A DNA stretch of 64,000 bases from Lacticaseibacillus mingshuiensis (GTDB lineage Bacteria; Bacillota; Bacilli; Lactobacillales; Lactobacillaceae): positions 123,593 to 187,592 of the forward strand of contig NZ_BOLS01000003.1 in assembly GCF_016861785.1 (NCBI RefSeq). The letters are read 5' to 3'. Position 1 is the first letter of the stretch; each line of letters opens with the position of its first letter. The notes beneath the pieces are model-generated. The model did no database searches and had not been told where the DNA came from. It worked only from the letters and a program-made list of their open reading frames with translations. Position numbers and translations under genes: made by a program. Positions 46,459 to 54,431 of this stretch are shown here, piece after piece.

Positions 46459-48315
46459 CTAAAACGAGATCATATCCGCACTGACGATCTGCTTGTACAG
46501 TCCATGTCCGATCGGGCCGCTCGTCCACTTGTCCATCGGCAGTTTTGGCTCGGCGAGCTCCGCCAGGTCATCTTGACCAAGTTCCCACTGCTGCAGGCGC
46601 CAGATGACCGTGTCCGCGCGGGAGGCCTGGCCGCCGAGGCGGATGTCCAGGATCTCGTAGCCTTGGCCGCGGCGCTCATTGTGCCAGACAATGCGGGCGA
46701 GCGGCTGAAGCATGTCCAGCGCCTGCTTGAAGCCGGCGATCGCCGCGATGGCGGGATCCGCGTCACGATTTTCACCTGCAAGATCCAGGCTGGCGACGGC
46801 TTGCAGCGCCCGGGCCTTCGCCGCATCGGCGGTGGCCAAGGCCTTGAAGTAGGCAAAAAGCGGTTGGCTGGCTGGCGACGTTGGCGTGGTGGCCAGCGCC
46901 AGGGCGAGCTTGCTGTAATGGCCCACCAGATCAAACGGCTTGAGGTTCACCTGGTAGCGCTGCAGGAACAAGTCTTCATATAAAACGATCTTGCTTGGGT
47001 TCTCCGCGCTGAGGTTGTCCGGATTGGGCTCGATGTGGTCAAACTCATCCAACAGCATGTAGCTGGCCATGTCCTCGCCTTGCATCAGCTTGAACTGGCG
47101 CGCCAGATCCGCGTCGCTCACCGTTTCGTGATACGCGTATTCGACAAACGTCTGCAGGCCCAGCCACGCGGATTCAAACGGGGTCTCGGCGCCGTCGTCG
47201 AACCACATCGTCGCAACGACTTCCTTGACGCCAGTCTCGCGCGAGCCGGTCATCCCCGCCCGCACGCTTTGCAGCATCTTTTGTTGATGCGGCGCCATGC
47301 CGCCCCAGGTCCACAAGCCGCCCGCATACACCACCGGCTTTTTCAGCTCGAAATGCTGCTTGAGGCGGGTCACATAGGTCTGGACGTCTTCGTGGTAATA
47401 ATCCCAGTACGCCTGGCCGACATCCGGCATCGCATCCGCGAATTCCTTGGAAAAATGGACAGTCTCGTCGTACATTTCGTGCTTCGGACTCGCCGCGGTG
47501 AACCAGAAGTCACTCCACATGTAAGGCCGCAGATGCAGCTCGCGGCACAGGCCATCGACGGTCTTGATGTGCTTGGACAACAGGCTCAGCTGGTCCTCGT
47601 ACCCGACCTTGATCAGCCGGTCCCCGGTGCCCAGCCCATACGCCTCGTCCATCCCAATGTGAATCTTCTTGGTCAAAAATGGGGCGCTGGCCGCCTTCAA
47701 CAGGTGGCGCAAAAATTCGGTCGTTTCCGGCTTTTCCACCCAGAGCACTTCTGGCGTGTCCTTGATGTCCTGAAACGCGGTCCACTTCAACGCGTTTTGC
47801 AAATGGGCCAGGGTCTGAATCGCTGGCACCATCACCAACCCGAACTGATCGGCGTACAGCGCCAATTCATGCAGGTCAGCTTGGCTGTAGCGGCCGCGTT
47901 GCAGGCCAAAATACGGCTCTTCCGGCACTTCAAAACAGTCTTCCAGATACATCCAGGCTTCCGTGTAGCCGAGGCTGGCGAGCTTTTCGATAGTCCGGTG
48001 CCACTCGGGCATGGACAACACGCCATTGCGGGCGAGATCGATCATCGCGCCGACTTCGGTGAAGGCAGATTCTTCGTGCAGGTCAAACGTCGTCTCGGTT
48101 TGCGCATGCCCCAGCCACAAGGTGATCGCGCGCATCAGATCATGCACGGTGCCATACGTGATGTGGCCATATTCGCCATTGCGCGTCAGCGTCAGCCCGG
48201 TTTCGGCTTGCTCGACCGTGACCGTGGCCGCCACCGCGTCTGCGCCATGATGGCCGGCAATGATCAATGCGCCTTGTTCATATTTTGCGGGCAACCCGCG
48301 CCATTCAACACTCAT
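46459..48315 (-). CDS. GH20 beta-N-acetylhexosaminidase, GH20C-like
   Basis: A 618-residue family-20 enzyme of the intracellular type described from pneumococcal GH20C, which removes terminal GlcNAc/GalNAc from N-glycan fragments. An N-terminal domain (about 1-85) precedes the barrel (AMIDLARNGVLSMPEW, YLEDCFEVPEEPYF) and the catalytic Asp223-Glu224 in IHIGMDEAYG. No signal peptide. The start at 48315 follows AAAAGGAG. It lies downstream of GH38 on the same strand behind a terminator, so it may have partly separate transcription. It shares little with the GH20 at 19.2 kb beyond the active site. Confidence 0.88.
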   Translation of the reverse strand: MSVEWRGLPAKYEQGALIIAGHHGADAVAATVTVEQAETGLTLTRNGEYGHITYGTVHDLMRAITLWLGHAQTETTFDLHEESAFTEVGAMIDLARNGVLSMPEWHRTIEKLASLGYTEAWMYLEDCFEVPEEPYFGLQRGRYSQADLHELALYADQFGLVMVPAIQTLAHLQNALKWTAFQDIKDTPEVLWVEKPETTEFLRHLLKAASAPFLTKKIHIGMDEAYGLGTGDRLIKVGYEDQLSLLSKHIKTVDGLCRELHLRPYMWSDFWFTAASPKHEMYDETVHFSKEFADAMPDVGQAYWDYYHEDVQTYVTRLKQHFELKKPVVYAGGLWTWGGMAPHQQKMLQSVRAGMTGSRETGVKEVVATMWFDDGAETPFESAWLGLQTFVEYAYHETVSDADLARQFKLMQGEDMASYMLLDEFDHIEPNPDNLSAENPSKIVLYEDLFLQRYQVNLKPFDLVGHYSKLALALATTPTSPASQPLFAYFKALATADAAKARALQAVASLDLAGENRDADPAIAAIAGFKQALDMLQPLARIVWHNERRGQGYEILDIRLGGQASRADTVIWRLQQWELGQDDLAELAEPKLPMDKWTSGPIGHGLYKQIVSADMISF

Positions 48316-48413
48316 CTTTATCTCCTTTTGGCAGACACCCCGCCTGCCCTGAGTCAATTTCGCAGACGCCCAAGCGCCCGCCGTCTTTTATTTGAAAACA
48401 CCTAGCACAACGA

Positions 48414-48439
48414 CAAACAGCCCCGCATCGCGAGGCTGC
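48414..48439 (-). terminator. Terminator between GH38 (second copy) and GH20C-like gene
   Basis: Minus-strand stem CAGCCTCGC / GCGGGGCTG followed by TTTGT. The short T-tract suggests partial read-through. Confidence 0.65.
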
Positions 48440-48446
48440 GTCCTGT

Positions 48447-51122
48447 TTACTTGAACTGATACGTCCGGATCTCGGCCGGGGCAAGCTCGCTGTTGACGGG
48501 CTTAGCAATCGCATCGCCGTCAAAATCAGCCAGCGTTGCGGCATCCTTGCCAGCGGCCAACACCGTCAGCGGCTGACTTTCGCCGGTCATGTTGTAGCCC
48601 CGCACGATCAATCCGTGGTCCTGGCTCATCTTCGTTGCGGTGACCGCAAACGCATCCCCTTCGATATCCAGATACGTGTTGCTTGGTGCCTTTTCGCCGG
48701 CATGCACGCCGGTCTGGCCAAAGATCACCGGAATCTGAGCCGCCCGGGCTGCCTGGTATGCGGCCAACTGCTCGGCTTCGCTGCCATCGGTGAAGGCCAC
48801 CGACAGATCGGCATGGAAGTCGCCAAGGCACTGCGCTTCAGGCGTCGCGAAGTAGCCCCAGTCGCCCATTTCGCCCACGCAACGCAGGAAGGTGACCGCG
48901 ATCTGACTGCCATCCGGCGTCACTTCGTATTCATTCAGGCCAAAGTTGCCGACGACCACGCCACGCGTGTCGTCATGCACCGTGGAAAAGGCCTGCTGGT
49001 GCTGCGGATTGGTCGGGTTCCGCCAGTTTTTGCCCACCTTGTTTGGCCGGGCCACAACTTCGAAGATCGACTCCGAGTCATTCGTTTCGCTGGTCAGATC
49101 CGTATTGAACAACGCGCGCAGCCGGTGATCCTTGAGCTGGTTATCGCCGGTCACGTGGATGGCGAGCTTGTTGCTATTCTCCGCGAGGGTCAAGGTCACA
49201 TGAAGCGCCAGCGGCTGCAACTCACTGCCGCGCACACTCTTGCGGTTCGTGATGTCGATGACCGCCTCGCGCTCATAATCCAGGCTCGCGGCGGCGCGAC
49301 TCGGCAGCTGGTAGGTCAAGGTGTAGGACAGCTGCGCCCCGGCCGCTGTCTGAACAGCCGCAACATCGGACAACGCCGCATCCTTCGCGGTGAAGGTCAA
49401 CTTGTCGGCGCTTTGGCGGAAAATATATTCGTTCCCCATGTCACCGACGTCCTCAAAATCAACGGCGTCGCGGTATTCATGGCCAGTCGCCTGATCCGTC
49501 ACGGTGACGGTGCCATCCGCCTCAAGCGTGACAGCGAGGCGGGCATTGCGGAGGGTCTGCCCATCGATCGAGACAGCCGCATCCAGGGCAGCTGCGCCTT
49601 CGATCACGGCAAAACTCTGCCAGCCAAATGGCCGCAGCGTGGCCGCCACATCAACATCCACATAAAGCGCCATGTATGGTTCGCGGAAGGTGCGATCCGG
49701 CAGATCATAGTTGAAGCGCGCATGCGGGTTGGTGATCTTTGCGGCGATTTTTTCGCCCACCGCATCGATGACGGTCAGCTCAGGCAGATTTTTGCCCAAT
49801 TCGACCATCTTGTCGTACTGCGCTTGCGGGGCGCCGTCCTTGAAGTAGGCACGGGCGATCTCGACTTCGACCGTGGTGTCCTCATGCTTCTCGGCGCCAC
49901 TCGTGTTGATCAGCACAAACGGATGGCTGTCAGCCGGGAAGTTGTGCGTGTCGAGGCTGTTGGTGAAGCTGGTCAGCGCGTGCTCGGACAGCACCTCGGC
50001 GACTTGTTGGGCGCCATGGAAGCGCGTCATCATCCGCTGGTGGACCGGATCCACGGAGCAACCGCAGATGCTGTCATGTGGATTGTTGCGAAGCTTCATT
50101 TTCCAGGCAAAATCGAGCCGGTCCTGATTTTCCGCCGTCGCTTCGCCGCCCAAATAAAGCAGTGGCTCCACCTGGTTCTCCAGCGTGCGCTCCGTCAGGG
50201 TGTTTTCCTGCTTCAGGTAAACGCGGCTGGACGCCGTATTGGCCAAGGTGTACCAGCCATCGGTCGCCTGAGACGTCAGCTCGCCTTCGATCGTCGAGAG
50301 ATCCTTTGGCAGGTCCGCCTTCAGCGCCTTGATGTAATCCGGCCAGTTGGAGTGGATGAATTCGTAATCCGGGAAGAGTTTGTTGGCGACCTTGATCGCC
50401 TTGGTGACATCCATTTGAACCGGCTGGTGGTCGACGCCGTTCATGAACAACAGATCCGGCGTGGACGCGAATTTCTCGGCATCCGCCAGCTTCTTCGTCC
50501 AATAAACTTTGGCCTCGTCCTCATCCACCGGAATCTCGTTGCCGTTGGAGTACCAGTTGGCAAAAAGAATCCCGAGCACCTTGCTCTTGTCGGGGCCTTC
50601 CCACCACATTTCGGAGAACGTCGAATCGAATTTGCCCTGGCCGACCTGGTTGTTCAGGCCAGTTGGGGTGACGCCGCGGCCAAACGCCACGGTGTCGAGC
50701 TTGGACAGCTGCATCATCTGTGCCGTCTGCCCCATGTTGCCAAACGTATCCGGGAAGTAGCCAAGCGGCACCGGCTGGCTCCATTCGCTGGCCTGCTTTT
50801 TCCCATATTGCGTGTTACGGACGTTGGTCTCAGGCGAGATCAGAAAATCGTCCTGCAAAATATAGAATGGGCCGACCTTGAGTTTGCCTTCGCGGACATA
50901 TTGCTCGAGCTCCTCGCGCTTTTCTGGGCGCACGGCCAAATAGTCATCCAAAATGATGGTCTGGCCATCGAGATGGAACGAGTTAAAATCCGGATCATGC
51001 TTGAACAGGTAAAACAGATCATCCATCAAGCTGATCAGGCGCATGTGGTGCTTTTCAAAGCCCATGTACCACTCACGATCCCAATGTGCATGCGAGACGA
51101 TGAATACTTTCTTCTTTGCCAT
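48447..51122 (-). CDS. GH38 alpha-mannosidase (second copy, short bacterial type)
   Basis: An 891-residue GH38 enzyme of the MngB/pneumococcal type. The zinc motif is at the extreme N-terminus (HAHWDREW: His11, His13, Asp15). The nucleophile Asp125 lies in GYFPDTFGNMGQ, and a middle domain contains NNPHDSICGCSVDP. It acts on alpha-mannosides in the cytoplasm, probably alpha-1,3 branches of N-glycan cores. The start at 51122 follows CAGGAGG; the longer open frame covers a structured GC-rich leader and is unlikely to be translated. GH125, its usual partner, is just upstream. Confidence 0.92.
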   Translation of the reverse strand: MAKKKVFIVSHAHWDREWYMGFEKHHMRLISLMDDLFYLFKHDPDFNSFHLDGQTIILDDYLAVRPEKREELEQYVREGKLKVGPFYILQDDFLISPETNVRNTQYGKKQASEWSQPVPLGYFPDTFGNMGQTAQMMQLSKLDTVAFGRGVTPTGLNNQVGQGKFDSTFSEMWWEGPDKSKVLGILFANWYSNGNEIPVDEDEAKVYWTKKLADAEKFASTPDLLFMNGVDHQPVQMDVTKAIKVANKLFPDYEFIHSNWPDYIKALKADLPKDLSTIEGELTSQATDGWYTLANTASSRVYLKQENTLTERTLENQVEPLLYLGGEATAENQDRLDFAWKMKLRNNPHDSICGCSVDPVHQRMMTRFHGAQQVAEVLSEHALTSFTNSLDTHNFPADSHPFVLINTSGAEKHEDTTVEVEIARAYFKDGAPQAQYDKMVELGKNLPELTVIDAVGEKIAAKITNPHARFNYDLPDRTFREPYMALYVDVDVAATLRPFGWQSFAVIEGAAALDAAVSIDGQTLRNARLAVTLEADGTVTVTDQATGHEYRDAVDFEDVGDMGNEYIFRQSADKLTFTAKDAALSDVAAVQTAAGAQLSYTLTYQLPSRAAASLDYEREAVIDITNRKSVRGSELQPLALHVTLTLAENSNKLAIHVTGDNQLKDHRLRALFNTDLTSETNDSESIFEVVARPNKVGKNWRNPTNPQHQQAFSTVHDDTRGVVVGNFGLNEYEVTPDGSQIAVTFLRCVGEMGDWGYFATPEAQCLGDFHADLSVAFTDGSEAEQLAAYQAARAAQIPVIFGQTGVHAGEKAPSNTYLDIEGDAFAVTATKMSQDHGLIVRGYNMTGESQPLTVLAAGKDAATLADFDGDAIAKPVNSELAPAEIRTYQFK

Positions 51123-51462
51123 GATTGTTCCTCCTGTTAAGTTGGCACTGGGCAAAAGCTGGCTTGTCCCCAGTGCCAGTAATGTGTACGACTGTGACAG
51201 CAGTGTCGTAGGCCAACTGCCCGGGTCCGAGCAGCTAAGGCGCCAATCACCTGGTCCAAAGCCCGGACCTGGCGCTTGGCACACTTACCTGGCGGCCCCA
51301 AGCCCGACAGTTGTCCCGCTTCTATATAAATAACAAGTTGACAGACTCGTTTTGGTGAAAAATGGGTACAGAAACCAAAGCCGCTTTTATTCGCGCGGCT
51401 AAATCAAATGAAACGGGGTTCGAGAGATCAGTCACCTATCGTCATAGATAACAGGTCTCAGG
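51123..51462 (-). promoter_or_regulatory. Long structured leader and promoter region of the second GH38 gene
   Basis: A gene-free gap of 340 bp. On the transcript side it holds several stable stems: GGCACTGGG / CCCAGTGCC (51143-51177), TACGAC / GTCGTA (51187-51210) and GCGCCA-GGTCC / GGACC-TGGCGC (51241-51275). An AT-rich TTATTTATATAG element (minus strand, about 51322-51333) is a likely -10 region. The leader would be roughly 180-200 nt. No known riboswitch core was recognised. Confidence 0.45.
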
Positions 51463-52743
51463 TTACGCCTGCTTCACATGCAGATCGAAGTAGTCCATGA
51501 CCAGCTCGCAGAACATCATGTTGGCCCAGGAGAACCATTCGCGGGAATACTGCGACGGATCTTCGACGTTGTAGCTTTCGTGCATCATCTTGGTGCCGGC
51601 CGTGGTCTGCGTCAGCAGGTCCAAGATCGCCGCCTTGTTTTCCTTGTCCGGATCCGTCAAGCCTTCGATCGCCTTGGCGATAGGCCAGATGTATTCCGGC
51701 AGGGTGTGCGGGGAGCCGAGCCCTGCGCCATATGTGCCGCTGTAGAAGTACGGGTTTTCCTTGCTTAAAATCGTCTTGCGGGTCGCCACATACACGGGAT
51801 CCTCGCGATCGACCGCGCCGAGATACGGCAGCGCCAACAGGTTTGGCACATTGGCGTCATCCATCACGGTGGCGGTGCCGAGCCCATCGACTTCATAGGC
51901 ATAGATCGCTTCGCCGGCCGCATTGGTGGTCTCGCCGTATTTGGCGACGCCGGCATCGATCTTTTGCGCCAGGAACGTGAAGCGCTCGCTTGGCTTGTGC
52001 AGGACATCCTTGTAGATCTCGGCAAGGTCGTTCAGGATCTCAACGGCAAACAGGTTCGCCGGCACCAGGTAGCCATATTCGCACCGGTCATCGCTTGGCC
52101 GGAAGCCGCTCCAGCTCATGCCAGTTTTCGCGACCGGGGTGCCGACGCCATTGGCCAAAATTGAGCCAGGATCCGCATCCGGGCGAACGAAGGAATACGG
52201 GGAATGCGCGTGGTCCTGTTCCGCAGTGATCGTCGTGAGGAGCCGCTCGATCGCCAGTTCAAAGGTCTGATTGAAATGGCTGGTGCGGCCCGTGTTTTTC
52301 CAGAAAAGATAGGCCAACTGGACCGGGTAGCACAGCGAATCCAGTTCGTACTTGCGCTCCCAGATCCACGGCGTCATCTGCGTCTTGTCGGTCTGCGCGC
52401 CGGCGTTGTTCGCCTCTTGGTTGAAGGCGTTGGCGTATGGGTCAAGCGCCATGTTGAAGAACTGGCGGTTGAGCACCTTTTCGATCACATCAGCCAGCTC
52501 CGGATCGTTTTGCGCGGGCACGAGGTACGGCCGCATCTGCGCGGTCGAGTCGCGTTGCCACATCGCCGGAATGTCGCCGGTCAAAACAAAGATGCGCTCG
52601 TCGCCATCTTTGACCAACGCGTGCTTCAAGGTGTCCGCATAAGTCAAGGCGAACGTCTCCGCCCAGGCTTTGTGGTCCTCGCCGCATTTGGCAACAATGT
52701 CGTCGATGAAGGCGCTGGCGCCTTTTGTCAAATAGTCTGTCAT
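51463..52743 (-). CDS. GH125 exo-alpha-1,6-mannosidase
   Basis: A 426-residue family-125 enzyme of the size of the pneumococcal enzyme. Typical stretches are LTGDIPAMWQRDSTAQMRPY near residue 55, WIWERKYELDSLCYP, SGFRPSDDRCEYGYLVPAN and GTYGAGLGSPHT. It removes alpha-1,6-linked mannose by inversion, a step of N-glycan core breakdown. No signal peptide. The start at 52743 follows AAGGAGC; the longer frame extends through the divergent promoter region. It is divergent from the GntR/LacI-type repressor and is followed on the same strand by GH38. Confidence 0.93.
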   Translation of the reverse strand: MTDYLTKGASAFIDDIVAKCGEDHKAWAETFALTYADTLKHALVKDGDERIFVLTGDIPAMWQRDSTAQMRPYLVPAQNDPELADVIEKVLNRQFFNMALDPYANAFNQEANNAGAQTDKTQMTPWIWERKYELDSLCYPVQLAYLFWKNTGRTSHFNQTFELAIERLLTTITAEQDHAHSPYSFVRPDADPGSILANGVGTPVAKTGMSWSGFRPSDDRCEYGYLVPANLFAVEILNDLAEIYKDVLHKPSERFTFLAQKIDAGVAKYGETTNAAGEAIYAYEVDGLGTATVMDDANVPNLLALPYLGAVDREDPVYVATRKTILSKENPYFYSGTYGAGLGSPHTLPEYIWPIAKAIEGLTDPDKENKAAILDLLTQTTAGTKMMHESYNVEDPSQYSREWFSWANMMFCELVMDYFDLHVKQA

Positions 52744-52804
52744 GTTACAGCTCCTTGGTATGTTTTTACCCTTGAAATATATCATGCAATGTGACAATAT
52801 GGGC

Positions 52805-52817
52805 GTAACCGTTATCA
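52805..52817. promoter_or_regulatory. Candidate repressor operator in the GH125/repressor gap
   Basis: GTAACCGTTATCA, the exact reverse complement of the operator on the importer promoter. It lies between the divergent GH125 and repressor genes near the -35 region of the GH125 side, so one bound repressor could control both directions. Confidence 0.65.
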
Positions 52818-52866
52818 TTTTTCCAAAAAGTCGTCTTGTGACCTTATACCAACTGGAGCGATTCAA

Positions 52867-53925
52867 TTGACCAAATACCAGGAACTCTTCGAAAAACTGA
52901 GAAAGGCGATTCTGCGCGGGGAGTATGCGCCAAACGCGCTACTGCCTAGCGAGAACGCGCTGGCGATTCGCTATCAAGTCAGCCGCATCACGACCAAACG
53001 CGCGCTGAATGAACTGGCCAAGGCGGATCTTATTTACCGTGTCCAGGGCAAGGGCAGCTTCGTCAAACCGCACACGACCACTGCGGTGCGCAAGCTCCTG
53101 CTCGTCCTGCCGTTTGCCAATGTCAAAATGGGCGATTACGCAGGCGCGATCTCGCGGGTGCTGCAAGGCACGACTTGGCAGCTTGAGACCATCACCAACC
53201 ACCAGTTTCAGCGCATCGACTTGTACCATTTCAAGCGCGATTATGCCGGCGTCTTCTTTTATCCGCAAAACATGACCGAGGATCTGCCCACGCTGATCAC
53301 CTTTTATCAGCTGCACATCCCCACCGTTGTGCTGGACGACAAACCCGGCGCGCTGGCCCTGCCAAGTGTCTCCTCGGACAATACCGGAGGCGGCGCCATG
53401 GCAGCCGCGCATTTGATGGCGCTGGGTCATCAGCGCATCGCCTTTTTCAGCCGCGTCCCGTTTTGGCGCGACTTTGTGGGCACCGTGCCGGAGCGCTTTT
53501 TCGGCTATCTGAACACGTACCATCCCCACACCCTGTTGCCAACGCAACAATTGTTGTGGTCCAAGGCGCTCGGCACCTTCACCTCGCCCAGCGAGATCGG
53601 CGCGTATCTGCGCCAGGAAAACATCACCGCCGTCATTGTTGGCAATGATGTGGAAGCCGTGAAGCTGTCGGTGGGCCTGACGCGCCAAGGCTGGCACCTG
53701 CCGCAGGAACTTGCGCTGGTGGGCTTTGACAACTTGGAGCTCGCCGCCACCAACGACCCGCCGCTGACCACGTTGACCCAGGATTTTGCCGAGATCGGCC
53801 GCCAAGCCGTGGACCTCATGCTGGCCCAGATCAACAATCCGGAAAAGGCGATCACCAAGCACGTCACTGTGCCGGTGCGCCTAGTCGTGCGGGATTCGAC
53901 GGCCAAGTGCACGCCTGAGCCGTAG
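52867..53925 (+). CDS. GntR-type winged-helix / LacI-type sensor repressor
   Basis: A 352-residue regulator of the AraR-like hybrid class. The N-terminal GntR helix-turn-helix (about 1-70, with LPSENALAIRYQVSRITTKRALNEL) is joined to a LacI/GalR-type sugar-binding domain (DNTGGGAMAAAHLMALGHQRIAFF, LALVGFDNLELA). The start is TTG behind GGAG, seven bases away. It probably binds TGATAACGGTTAC next to its own gene and at the importer promoter, and lets go when a mannose-containing sugar binds. Operator and ligand are inferences. Confidence 0.88.
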   Translation: MTKYQELFEKLRKAILRGEYAPNALLPSENALAIRYQVSRITTKRALNELAKADLIYRVQGKGSFVKPHTTTAVRKLLLVLPFANVKMGDYAGAISRVLQGTTWQLETITNHQFQRIDLYHFKRDYAGVFFYPQNMTEDLPTLITFYQLHIPTVVLDDKPGALALPSVSSDNTGGGAMAAAHLMALGHQRIAFFSRVPFWRDFVGTVPERFFGYLNTYHPHTLLPTQQLLWSKALGTFTSPSEIGAYLRQENITAVIVGNDVEAVKLSVGLTRQGWHLPQELALVGFDNLELAATNDPPLTTLTQDFAEIGRQAVDLMLAQINNPEKAITKHVTVPVRLVVRDSTAKCTPEP

Positions 53926-54431
53926 ACCCGCGGTGCGTCCCTGTTGTGGGGAAACGCATGCCGCTTCCGGTGTGCCTCCGCTGAGCGCCACGTTCTGCTT
54001 CCGGTGCGTCCCTGGAAAATAGGGACCCGTCCTCATGCCATCTGACTGCCCCGATCCTCGCTGGCTTCCCAAACGCCTGAGCGAGCTTGGCCGCACCGGT
54101 GGCATGGTTGACCAAGGACGGTCCGAGCACCGCATTGTTTTGGTAGCGACCCGCCTTTTAAGGCCACTACTTTGACGGCGAGCCGCCTCTTTTGGCGCGC
54201 CACTTGCACCCGGCGAGACTCTCCCAAACGCCTGCGCCTCGTGCTTGTGGACGCGCCAACCGCCGATCGCCGCGCCGTGCCACATGCCGGCACGATCTTG
54301 CTTTGACCTTTTATATAGAAGAAACGCGCGCCCGCCAGCCAGCGGACCGCGCGCAAACGCACCAGCCTGCGTCACGCAATCATTCAAATCTAACTGTTAG
54401 GGCCCATTTATCTGGCCGGAAAGGAATTTCC
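53926..54431. other. GC-rich intergenic leader before GH92
   Basis: About 500 bp with no credible gene. It contains GGTGCGTCCCTG twice (about 53931 and 54000), TCCCAAACGCCTG twice (about 54066 and 54223), a perfect stem CGTGCC / GGCACG near 54273-54293, and then TTTATATAG (about 54310), a likely -10 region that resembles the one before the second GH38. Function unknown. Confidence 0.4.

Noticed and set aside
51123..51284. 54-residue N-terminal extension of the second GH38
   Set aside because: The enzyme family starts at the HAHWD zinc motif, CAGGAGG lies before the internal ATG, and the extension covers structured leader hairpins.
53881..54387. Open frames on the minus strand between the repressor and GH92 genes
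   Set aside because: They overlap the end of the repressor gene or the GH92 leader, lack ribosome binding sites and have the composition of random GC-rich DNA.
54192..54431. 80-residue N-terminal extension of GH92
   Set aside because: It is arginine-rich with no signal peptide character, and the ATG at 54432 has its own ribosome binding site.
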